Shown piece by piece: positions 38,857 to 49,953 of a stretch of DNA of 64,000 nucleotides. Under the pieces are notes generated by a model that worked only from the letters and a program-made list of their open reading frames with translations, did no database searches and was not told the origin of the DNA. Made by a program: the position numbers and the translations under genes. Numbering within the stretch: the stretch's first letter is position 1; every line of letters starts with the position of its first letter. Location of the stretch: the NCBI GenBank assembly GCA_028386065.3, contig JAKUCV010006680.1, positions 43,089 through 107,088 on the forward strand, read 5' to 3'. Source of the stretch: Turnera subulata (Eukaryota; Streptophyta; Magnoliopsida; Malpighiales; Passifloraceae).

Positions 38857-40507
38857 TCAATTGCACTGACCAGGTTCCTGTCTCCCTTCCGTAGTAATCT
38901 TATCCAACAATACTCCAAAATTGATACCATAAGACCCTGGTTTGACAGAATCAATATTGTTGCCCCAACTGGTTGAACACAGACCCTCCTCTGTTTTTAA
39001 ACTCTCTGCACTCTTGTTCCTTCCCTGTCCTAAGCACCATTCTCCAGGCACCACCCCATCCGGCCTGCGGTTCAGGACATTCTCGTCGATCATGTTTAGC
39101 ACCGCAGCATCTTCTTGGAATGGTCTTGCAAATGCTGCTCCACTGGATAGCATTTTATCGTAAGGAGATTCCTCATTTGTGTTTGTGTCCAATACGTTGT
39201 ACCTCAAGTTATTGTTTACGGTTGTGTTCTGAAACTCGGGAGAGTTGCATAAGATGGTCTGGAAGTAGGATCCAAGTGGGTTTGCTGTGTTGCTGAAGTA
39301 CATGAGCAATTTCCTTGGGAGGTTGTCCCATCCTTGGACACAATACTCCACTAAATCCCTTGAAAGAATCAGCCAAGGTGATCCTGTGTACCCACAAACA
39401 CACAAATAGTGAACCAATTATGCCAAAAACATTGAATGCTGCTAGCTAGTTGCGTCTTTGTTGTTATCATTCTATGATATGAGCTGACCTCCAAAGATCT
39501 TGAAAGCATCTGGTGTTGCTCGTTTCTCCACAGCATAGAAAAGGTGACTGCTCTTTTGAAGATATAAACTGGGGTCTACTACAATTTGGTTAATCTTGTT
39601 GCTCCTACAGTTAAAAGATCCGTCAATTTGTCAAATTCAGAGAGAGCTGACAATTGTTCTCCTAGAAATTAAGAGCGTGTGCATGTCAGGAAGCACCTTC
39701 AACTTCCTGCTTTATATTTTTATTAAGGAAAAAGTATAGGATTTGGAAGAGAATTAGAAATGGATCAAGCTTACTCTTGCCAGTCCATGCCGGTACTATA
39801 ATCAACAAAATTGAGATCCCTTGGCAAGGAAGAGATGGCATGGAGAAGATCTGCACGAAGAGAATGGATGGTATAGCATTTGAGCAAGCAATGGAGATAG
39901 ATTACTAGGTAGGAACTCTAAAGCAGCCATATAATTAAAGATATATACCATCTTGACTCACAAGCGGGTAGTCAGAGGGACTTAAATTGATGAACCAATC
40001 CCAATCTGCGCTTAGCTTGAGAAGTAAGGCAGTGGCGTGAAGTGCAGCAGCAAGAGAAGACGACCCCATTTGGTTCACAGCATAACTTTTCCCGACAACA
40101 TTAACATTGCCAAATGCTCTAAACACACTCTCCGATTGGACTGAACTGACCATGTATTCCCTTTCGTAGTCCGATGATTCGGCATCGAGTTGCAAGAGGT
40201 ACTGGTTTCTTGGATGATAAATTGCCTTCAGGAGCCTCAGCATTCTCTTCCCATCTCCGTTACTACCAAAAATCCAGTAAGCAAGAACAGGGGGGTTGTC
40301 CTGCCCCTTCGAAGGGACAGTCACCGAGGGCTGATGAAAACTTTCACTTGGAATAGCAGAAGATGACTGGTTATGAAACCATGATCTACATAACGTGATC
40401 AACAACAATAGACTCATTGCAAAAGTTAGAATCCATATGCGATAACCTGAAGATGAACTGCCTGCAGAAACCTTTGATGTCCTCATTTCAGCTGGGATCA
40501 CCGCCAC
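38857..40507 (-). CDS. Beta-glucuronosyltransferase GlcAT14-like (GT14)
   Basis: Predicted 425-aa type II Golgi membrane protein of CAZy family GT14 (core-2/I-branching type). Exons 40507-39949, 39850-39775, 39604-39489, 39383-38857 sum to 1,278 nt. Arabidopsis GlcAT14 enzymes add glucuronic acid to the beta-1,6-galactan of arabinogalactan proteins. After a short cytosolic tail there is one TM (IWILTFAMSLLLLITLC), then the GT14 core: VLAYWIFGSNGDGKRMLRLLKAIYHPRNQYLLQLD, DWDWFINLSPSDYPL, LPRDLNFVDYSTGMDW, QIVVDPSLYL, GSPWLILSRDLVEYC, YFSNTANPLGSYFQTILCNSPEF, then GAAFARPFQED and a conserved GEWCLG near the end. An alternative start is the Met at 40486. The donor substrate is assigned by family only. 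Confidence 0.92.
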
Positions 40508-42155
40508 TCGATCTTTAACACCACACTAGCTATATCGAACTAGGTGATCAATTAATGGTGAAAAAACTGCCATGTTTGAATGGCTAAATCAAAAGATTAT
40601 AGCCTCTGAAGTGCATTTAGATCATCGAGAAACACCAACAATATCCAAACGAAACCAAGAAATCAGAATTATACGCAGTGGAATCAAATTGTTAAAAACC
40701 ATAAACAGAAAGCCTTTGTACCAACTTTGTTGTGGCTAGAACAAAAACGAGAATTGCTTTTATGCAGTAGCCAATCTGAGGAAACTAATATGAATGCGGA
40801 AACATACTATACATGGGAGTTGACTTAATTAGTATATAGAATAAAAGAAATTATAAAGGTCTGCTCAGAAAAAAATATATAATTATAAAGTAGAAGGAGG
40901 TGATCGACTTGAGAGTTTCTGTTTTTGTGATGGTTGAGTTGAGGCTAAGAAGTACAGATATTAGATTTATATATTTGGAACAAATGAACCAGGAACAGGA
41001 AGAACTCGCTAGCTAGGACACAGAGATTGTTGTTGGAGGAGGGGAGGAGATGCAATTGGATGGTAAGGTGAGAGACTAAAGGGATATGGAAAAAATGATG
41101 TGAAGAGGTTGAACTTGAACTACTGAAGTGAAGTGACACATAAACTAATAGCTTGAAACTGAAGAAAAGTATTATTATTTGGGGGACAACCGGACAAGGA
41201 CAGTTTTTTCAATGGGAGTGGGTGATAGAGTTCTTCCAGAGCAAGCAAGATGTCCATGCATATATATATGATGACACCAGGCCTTTTAGAAAGCCACATT
41301 GACAACCTGGTATATACACCTTAATGAAATGGGTAAGGAAATCAACTGTCTATATGCCTCTGATTTGTTACCTTACAGTTACATGCATAGATTTACTCCT
41401 CTCCTTTTTATGTTTTGGGGTGGAGGGCTGGCATTTAGTTGGGCAACAATGTGTAATGCAATTGGCCCAGGTTGAGATGTGAGAGATAGGGTGGTACACA
41501 CATTATACATTGTTTCTGCCCCGTTTAGTTTTAAACCCATTTCCTGAAAAGAAACACTGTCCGCAAGTAGGACTATAAAAGAAATACAACTGAAACTGGA
41601 TCAATGGCAAGCCATCATTGTGTTTTCCTTATTAGGGCTTTCTTATTCAAAGATAAAAGTAATGGGTCCAAACTCCCAACTCCAATGTACAGAACAGATG
41701 TTCTCATCATGGGTAGGTCCAAAAGTTTTGTTGGGGTTCATAATATATGGAAGGAAAGGAAGCCCATGTTACTTGAATTCTTATTTGGTAGTCCTTAACT
41801 TTTTTTCATCGTAAACCAAAAAAAAACAAATAAATTATTTTCTTCTTATTTGTAATGTCAGAAAAAAAAAAGCAGAAAGGAGAGAAGAGGTTTTTAAATT
41901 ATTTAATCCCCTATGGAAAGAAAGCAAAACAAAAAGCTAATAAACCCAAACAGTATAAAGGAAAAGTTGTCCAATAACAAAAGAGCTATAAAGGAAAAAA
42001 TGAATTTGACCCTAAAAAAAAAAAGAAAGAAGAAGAAAGGAGAAGAGGAGAAGAGTGAGAGATAGAAATAAAATCTGTACAATATCATGTATTATTAAGG
42101 GTGAGATTATATATCCCGAACAAAAAGAAAATGATGCGCTCGCTCACAACCAAAG
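40508..42155. other. Intergenic / upstream region
   Basis: Promoter side of the minus-strand glycosyltransferase on the left. No exon recognised. A CT-rich plus-strand-purine tract around 42000-42065 has no assigned function. Confidence 0.45.
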
Positions 42156-42248
42156 GCAAATTGATTATAAAGTTCTCAAAAAATAATTAAACCAACATTT
42201 TTTTCTAAAAAAATTCTCAAAAAAAAAAAGAAGCAAATTGATTATAAA
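42156..42248 (+). repeat. A-tailed 61-bp insertion flanked by 16-bp direct repeats
   Basis: gcaaattgattataaa occurs at 42156-42171 and 42233-42248. The 61 bp between end in ttctc plus a run of 11 A, then gaa. The TTCTC A-tail ending is the same as in the 20003-20048 insertion on the other strand, which points to a shared source. Confidence 0.65.
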
Positions 42249-42634
42249 TTATAAAACGTAAAAAACAATGAAACTATACTATCTCAACAAAAAAAAAAAT
42301 CTCAATTATCACAATTCACACAAATGTCAAGCATATCTATTTTTTTTGATAAAAACAATTGAGAAACTATTTTTTTTTGGTAAATAGAAAATAAGGAACT
42401 AAACTAGCAGGATTTAAAGACAAAGACAACGTTGTTCGGAGTTGGGATTCGGAGGAGGATGGGTTTCCTTAACAAAGACAAAATACAGTAAAACTGATAT
42501 CATCATAATCCGTGTAAATTTAAGAAAAACAAATCTCTTCTTCCCAAAACCCTCTTTTTTATTCAAAAGGTTTTATTTATAACACAGACGCAATGCCCAC
42601 AACACCACACCACTGAGTGAAAAGCAAAGCAACA

Positions 42635-45600
42635 ATGGAATCTATCTATTCTTCTTCAAGCTCTTCTGTGTTCACTGCTCGATTCCCAGAAGCATACTCT
42701 CCTCGATTCCCAGAAGCATACTCTCCTCTCCTAAACAACTACCCCTCTCCATCTTCTTCTTCCTCTACTTCGCCACTTAAACGTGTTGAGTCTCTAAAAT
42801 TTGCCGAAACTGCTCGTTTTCCCTGCCTTCGCGTTCATGCTGTGGCCCGCAACCTTTCAGGCGGCGAAGCTGATGACAAGACCCCGCTGAATAATGGGTT
42901 TGCCTTCCCTGCCGAGGATACCCTCTCCTTCTCTCAGGTAAGATTTCTCTGCTCGATCTCTGGTTATATTTGGCGCCAGTTTCCCTTTCTGTCTGTGCTT
43001 TGCTTCCCTCGTTTATTTTGGGCTGTTTGGATTATATGGTGTAGTTTAAATGTTGCTTGATGATTGATGAGTCAGCGAATGAGAATTCTGAATGTGATTC
43101 ATTTGTTTTAGGATTTGTATTCTTTTAGCTTGTTTTTTGTTGTGATGATCAGTTCTCTTGATTGAATGGTAGTAGCATTTGAAAAGAGTGAATGATTGTT
43201 TACTTGTCACGGGGCCATATTGTGCTGGTTGGACAGTAGCGGTGTGGGAAAGATAACAAATAAACGATTTGTTTGTGTATTCCAAAGGCACTAATCTATT
43301 GTAGTGAGATTGAGCGGAAAAGGGATCAACCAGGGAAGGTGTAAAGCATCTCAATGTCTTTGTATTTTAGTTTATCACAGGGCAACACTTATATTAGTCT
43401 GATTTTCGCTCTTTTGGCCGATCCAATGGGCTCTTGCCTAATCTCCTATTTGTAAGAGCTCAATTTCACCCGGCCTACAGTTAATCTTCGGTGGGTGGCC
43501 TCAAGGTTTGACATGTCTTCTCTCATGTTTTAGTTCAGGGTACTGCCCTCAACATTGTTGTTTACCTCGAGAATCACTTACCTGATCAGTTAGTTGTTTT
43601 GGCCTAGGTTCTGCGCTTGCCATAGAAATAGCTGATATGGCTGCTTTTAGCTCTAAGTAATAAGAGCTCTATACCAATTGATTATGGCTGCATGAAATAG
43701 GGAAAATCACGTTCATGGGAGCAGTTGCCCTTTTCATTGCTCTCTGTTCCCTTTATGCAATTGCCTATAGTTGTCTGTCCATAAAGAAAGCCTGTACTAT
43801 GCCCAAGGGTGGAAGCTAGCATTGATGCCTTACTAAGATCATAAGGCATTGGCAAGGAAGTCGGGCATGTCGGGAACTAGATTCTGTGACATACCTAGAT
43901 TAGGGTCTTGGTTCTCTTTTTTATTTCTTTTTTATGGGTGTGCTACTGCATTGCGGCATGATGCTTGAAATTTCTTCCTAATTATCAACAGTTAATTATG
44001 TGTCAAATGGATTCTCTAGCTTACTAGTAATGTCCTTTTTGTGTTCTGAAGGATAATGTAAAGCAACCTCAAAGCAGTGACAAGGCTGCAAAGAAAATCT
44101 TAAAGGTGGAGACACCTCGATTGCTGCCATATGGCACTGCATTCCCGCATGATTATCGGAAATTTCTTCTTAATTTATCAACGGTTGATTATGCATAAAG
44201 TGGCTTCTCTGCCGTAGTAGTAATGACCTTTCTTGTGTTCTGAAGGATAAAGTTAAGCAACCTCAAAGTACTGACAAGGATGCAAAGAAAATCTTAAAGG
44301 TGGAAGCACCTCCATTGGTGCCACATGGCAGTGGCACAGGCGGGGGAACCAGAGCTGGGCTTTTTAGAACTCCAATCTCTGGCGGAGTCCACAGTGCAAC
44401 ATCAGCTCATGGCTTACCTCGACCAGCCTTGGCAGTGCGGAATCTGATGGAGCAGGTAAAGTTTATTCTTTGTTTTAAACCATGATCGTATGTGCGAGAA
44501 AGGCGAATCTTATTAATGTTCTGAAACTATCTTGTATGGCATTAAAGGCCAGGTTTGCCCACCTATGCACGGTAATGTCTAGAATGCACCACAGACGAGA
44601 AGGCTATCCATTTGGTTCACTAGTGGATTTTGCACCAGATTCTATGGGACGTAAGTCATGGACTTATTTTTAAAAGTTTTTATCCCTATTATAGCCTTAT
44701 TCTCTCATGTTGAATACGAGATTAAATAATGTCGGTGAATGACTTGCTCCGCAGTTTACGGAGGTCCATGATTTAATTTATTTCGTTATTTATTTTCTCT
44801 TTCTCCAGATCCAATATTCTCATTTTCGCCATTAGCCATTCATACAAGGAACTTGTTAGCAGATCCGAGATGCACCCTAGTCGTGCAGGTTAGTATTTAC
44901 TATGAATCAAATGGGTTAGCTGCTTTCACTTTGTGGGTTCTAATGACAGTTAATGTTTATAGATACCTGGATGGAGTGGCTTATCAAATGCAAGGGTAAC
45001 AATTTTTGGTGATGTGTTCCCACTTCCGGAACATCAACAGGTTGTTGTCTCTCTGTCTCCTCTGGCTATCTTGTCCTGTGTATGAGTGTGCCTATGTGTC
45101 TGCTTGCGCGCTTGTATATCTTTTGCTATATGTCTTCTAGCTTGATTTCTCCGTTTCCTCCTTGGGGACTGTGTGAACTGTCTTTTAGTGATCTGGTGGT
45201 ATCTGAACAGACTGCATTTTTGTCTCTCTTGCATGGCTTCTTTTTCCTGGTAAACATTTGGGACTATCCTTTGTCTGTTGGCTGATCAGGTTGATGAAGT
45301 TCTATCCATTTCAACCAAAAAAGCATCCTATCCCTTTGTTATTTGTGTCTTCTTCTATCAGGTTGATTGAATCTCCACCTATTTTTGGTGGAAATTGTGC
45401 ATGTGCTCAACGCTTTCCGGTTGCTGTTTTTGGTGAAGTATGCCACTGTTTGTTGTTTGGAGTATAATACTTGGTTCTCTTTTCAGGAGTGGGCTCATAA
45501 GCAATACATAGCCAAACACCAGCAAGGGCCTACCCAGCAGTGGGGCAACTTCTACTACTTTAGGATGCAGAACATCAGGTTTGTTTCCAGCACCTGATTT

Positions 45601-48095
45601 ACTCTTCCTGTTTAGATTTCTTGACTGAGATTTCTTTTATCTGTTTTTTTTTTTTCCAATTTGTATTGCTATGATTTCTTTTTTTTTTTTTTAGTTTGAA
45701 AAATGTGGTTTTTGCTTTGTCTTTCCCCTTCTCAAAAGGTCCAAATAGGGTTGTGAAATATATACCACCAGTAGTTGGAGTATTTCTTATGAAACGGAGA
45801 TTTTTAAGAAGCTTTTGAAAAACTCAGTTGTGTCATCCTGAGATTCAAGGACTATCTTCTGCTTTGTGTTTGATGGAAACTGTTTTCCCTAATGGCAAAC
45901 TTTGTATCCTCTTGCTTCTTTATCTTGTTCCGTTCATCCCAAGCAAGAAGTTCAAAAATGTGTGTGCCAAACCGGTATGCTTTCATGAGGAGTAAAAAAT
46001 TGTGAAATTGTGAATGCATGGGGCTGACGTAATCTCTCTAGATGACATGGGAACTACTTGGCACTATAAAAGTAGACTTGTCTTAAATCATGGCTACCAT
46101 TTTTTAGCTTTCCAAAATCTTGCATTTCATGGCATGGCTTATTGTCATTATCTTCGCTGTCATTTCACACCCTTATGTAGCTTATATTTCAGAACTCCAG
46201 CAGGAAAGGTATCCAAGAATATTAGTAATTTTGAAAAAAAATCATGGAACTATGTTTTTTTCCATTTCACTACCCAAGTGTTTAACTATTGCAAATCTTG
46301 TTATTTAATGCTATCTGTTTAATTCATCTTGTGTGGATTTCTTTGCTATTGATAGATAGAGACGCGTCAAATTATAGTAGCCAATGCTAATTGCTTAGCT
46401 TAGGTGACTGGAGTGTTGACCAATATTTTCTCTCAACAATATGCTTTCTGCTTCTTTCCTTGTACTTACTTTTATTATTCCCTTGCTGCATGCTTCATTG
46501 AACTATAGCTCTTCGGGGTCTCCATGTTATGACAACACTGATATAGTTTGGAACGTTTTATAGTGATATTTATTTTATCGGAGGCTTTGGCACTGTTGCT
46601 TGGGTTGATGTCAAGGAATACGAGGTCCTTCAGCCTGATAAGATTGCAGTTGATGGAGGGGAGCAAAACCTCAAGGTCAAACGTAAAATCTTTCTAGTGG
46701 GGTAGCAATATACCTGCATGCAAGTTGGCTCGAGTGTTGTTACATGTTTTCGGTTGTTCTTTTGCTTCTGTTCGAAGTGCTTGTTTCTTAGTAGCTTGTT
46801 TTACAACTCAGTTCCGTTGGAAATTATTATTCAATTAAAAGACGAGCAAACTTCAAAAAGTCATCAATTTTATTTGCTTAACCTTGAAGAAAACCAGATC
46901 TTTTCATGACACAAGCCTGTACAATTGTTCAGCTATCTTATCCCATCAAAAGAAAGAAGCTGATGATCTCCAACCACAAATATTGGGTTCAAGTTCCTAT
47001 GGCATTAGTATTGTCTATTAGGAGTCTAATAACACAGAAACAGGAAAATGAAAGCTCGCAGGGCCACATTTGTGTTGGAACTGAATACAATATTTCATGA
47101 AGGCAATGGAGCTTATCTTATATGATTTCTAGTTTTTTTTTTTGTTTTGTTTTGTGCTTTCTAAAATAATCTTGCTACTTACCAGTATTGAGCTCCTCAG
47201 ACCTGGGTTCCTGAAAATGAATGATTTCAAACTTGATTTCTGAGCTTGTTCTATGGACAAATATGGTTGGAAAAAAGATAGGCTGCTGTTGAATACACTG
47301 GGAACGAGTTTTACAATAGGCTTAGAGACTTGAAATACCTGCAGGCCACTACTCCACCCAATTGCTACATGGGGAAGTTGATTTTCCTTACTGGTTAGTT
47401 TTTAAATGCTGAATCGTGTCTGTTGCTTGACTTTGTTAGTTTGATGGTCAGTTCGAGTTCAGCCATTTGAACTTGCAAATCCTGAACAAATGCAGTTTGA
47501 AATTAGCTTTATTTTTTGGCTGCGACATCTGAATTAAGTAACAGATTTGTAGGCCTTGATGATTCGGTGGCCTTTTAGTCTTCCATGTGTTTTTAAGAAA
47601 GGAAAGTAAAAAAGATGATATTGAGATATATGTGAGGACTTGTAGGAGGTCCTGATGTTATATTGTTTGGCCATGCTTGTAATCATTTTTCTCTAACTAG
47701 TAATGATAATTGATCAGAATTGCTTGCAAATGTGCCGCAAGCCTGATGAGAATAGGATGTGAAATTTCTGCAGGAACTCAATGTGATCTTCTCAAAGCCC
47801 CTTAGAGAGCTCATGTCTTCAGAAACGGAAGTGGATGATGCTGCTCTCATATCAATAGACAGCAGGGGTACTGATATTCGTGTTCGTCAAGGGGCACAGG
47901 TATTGTCTATGGTACTATTCTTACTTCCTGTCTATATTGTTGTTCTGGTGGTTACAGAGTTGGTTGTCTTCTTTGTAGTTCAACATACAAAGGTTATCGT
48001 TTGAAGATGGCCAATCGGTTGAGACGCTAGAGGAAGCAAAGGCTGCCCTATGGAAAGTAATAAAGAAAGGGCAACTTCACAGTGTGCAAAAATGA
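42635..48095 (+). CDS. Chloroplast-type FMN-binding split-barrel protein (PNPOx-like / HugZ-like)
   Basis: Predicted 406-aa protein. Exons 42635-42937, 44246-44455, 44548-44650, 44809-44888, 44963-45040, 45487-45578, 46564-46675, 47774-47899, 47979-48095 sum to 1,221 nt. The Ser-rich acid-poor N-terminus (MESIYSSSSSSVFTARF) looks like a plastid transit peptide. The core is a pyridoxamine-phosphate-oxidase-like split barrel: LAVRNLMEQARFAHLCTVMSRMHHRREGYPFGSLVDFAPD, HPIFSFSPLAIHTRNLLADPRCTLVVQIPGWSGLSNARVTIFGDVFPLP, FYYFRMQNISDIYFIGGFGTVAWVDVKEYE, then DPDKIA-like QPDKIAVDGGEQNLK and a C-terminal alpha/beta domain (DDAALISIDSRGTDIRVRQGAQFNIQRLSFE). Relatives include the Arabidopsis At1g51560 product and HugZ-type heme oxygenase-like proteins. 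The true reaction is not known from sequence. Exon 2 has an upstream partial duplicate at 44052. Confidence 0.85.
42680..42727 (+). repeat. 24-bp in-frame tandem duplication in the transit peptide
   Basis: Two exact 24-bp units (42680-42703, 42704-42727) encode RFPEAYSP twice in a row. The reading frame is kept. Confidence 0.92.
43942..44335 (+). repeat. Tandem duplication of acceptor plus exon-2 start in the split-barrel gene
   Basis: 43942-44132 and 44133-44335 are diverged copies about 194 bp apart. Each has the intron end (cttgtgttctgaag or ttttgtgttctgaag) and the exon-2 beginning (GATAAnGT.AAGCAACC). Only the second copy continues into the conserved exon. The first copy stays open from 44052 and has a possible donor after AAG at 44105. 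Confidence 0.9.
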
Positions 48096-49953
48096 AAATG
48101 AGCTCCTCCCTGTGGCAATGTAGCAGCGCGCCTGCCTTGTAGGAATAAAAATTTTGGCCCTGCCATTTTGAGTGAGCTCCTGGTTAATGTTGTTGTAACC
48201 TGTTCAAAATGGTCTAAAGACGTCGTATCTAGGCACTAATAGTGTACGGAAGATTTCTATGGCAAGTTCACTTCCTTGGCCTGGTCAAGTTGGAGAGATG
48301 TTTTAAGTTTTGCAATCTTAGAGAACCATAAAAACATGCAATGCCAGTTAATACTACCTCGTTAAAGCAAATACCATTGTTTTCACATGTTGCTTGTTAC
48401 TAGCTAGCTGCTTGTTACACTTACAGGACACAAATGACATAGCCCCTTCATGTGGGCCCATTCTGCATCACAATACATTCTTATGATATGCTTGATATTC
48501 TCATTTCATCATTAAAAAAGTATGCTTGATATTGCTTTGCCGATTTCCTTCCAAGACCATCTCAGGGATTCGTGTCAATTTGATTTTTCACACGAACAGT
48601 ACTGATCATCTAAGTAATTTCGACGGGATCAAATTGTGTTAAACTATAGGTGTTGTTGAATTTATTGCTTAAAAAAGAAAATAAAAAGGGAAACAAGCAG
48701 CTTCTTTGTGTGTGGATCAGTACAAAGCCATTGTCAAAGAGAGGGCTATTTAATTTGGATTGGTAGCATTTTTTGTCAAGCGTCTTTATCAATGGTTGAA
48801 GAGGACAAAGCAAGGTGAAGTTGGATCTGTGGGGTTTTTCTCCCTACCAATGGAAGATATTATAGGTGTTGTTCATGATGATAACTCTCCAACCTTACCT
48901 AACTGTAAAATCCTCTCCAATGCTTCAATTTTATGTTGGGGTAATAACTGTCTTTCATTCTTTTTCTTTGCCCCCAAACAAAGAGTCTTTCTTTCTTTTT
49001 TTTTTTTTATGAAAAGGGAAATTTGCACTTGTATAATATGCAGGATCAATTGGTTGGGTTGTATGATTACATCACCCACTAAGATAATAACTGTAGTACC
49101 ACCATGGAGTTGGGGCTTTTTGGCTGAAGTTATTACTTGACGAGTTGATGTAAGTTAATGGAATAATCTGTTCATGATGTGGTGAAGTTTGTAGGAACGG
49201 AATATGAATCCAAAACCATAAATTAGTGCATGGGACTGTTACAGGATGGATGTGATAATGCGTCGGGTCCATCAGCATTCCAAGGTTGAATATATGTTGC
49301 TAGAAATGGACGTCCTGTCATGATGAACTTGTAAATAGCAGCAGATCCATTTTGCATATTCTACCATCAGTCTTTTAATTATTGTTCTACAGATGTGATG
49401 TTGTTAAAAGACCGTATACTAGTAAAAAGATTAAGAAAGATGAAGAAGAGATAAAGGAAAACTCTCTTTTGAAGTAATAGAAAATAAGGAAAGGTTAGTT
49501 TGACATCCTTGTCTTCAAAATGAGATGATGGCAAAGGAACAGTTGAGAGTGGACCAAACCCATAATTCTGTGTAGCAGACAAAACAACTGGGCTCCCCCT
49601 CATCTATCATTCTATCTTTTAAACCATCATTCTCGAAAGCTGAGAATTTACCATCTTCCTCTCCAACAACAAAATCAAAACCAAAACCAACAACAGCTCA
49701 TTTTTTCACCATTTTACCATTTGCTTCACATGAACAACAAGAATCATAACCAACAACACAGAACAGAACACCAGACTGGGACTCAAAAAGAAAAAAAGAG
49801 AAAACTCTGCCTCTCACTGGCCCCGTGCCCAGCACAATCCCACATCCTCCACCTACTCCAATAACCACATATACTGATAGCCAAACCAGCAGTCATCATT
49901 AGCCTGCTGCTTTGCTGCTAATTCAAGAACAAGTCTTATAGGCTACACACTTG
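48096..49953. other. Intergenic, no gene seen
   Basis: Downstream UTR of the split-barrel gene, then AT-rich sequence. A 126-codon frame at 48760-49140 shows no family resemblance. The last 250 bp before 49954 are CA-rich, leader-like sequence of the F-box gene. Confidence 0.45.

Noticed and set aside
48760..49140. 126-codon plus-strand open frame as a gene
   Set aside because: Contains Phe runs from T-tracts and no recognisable domain; codon content looks random.
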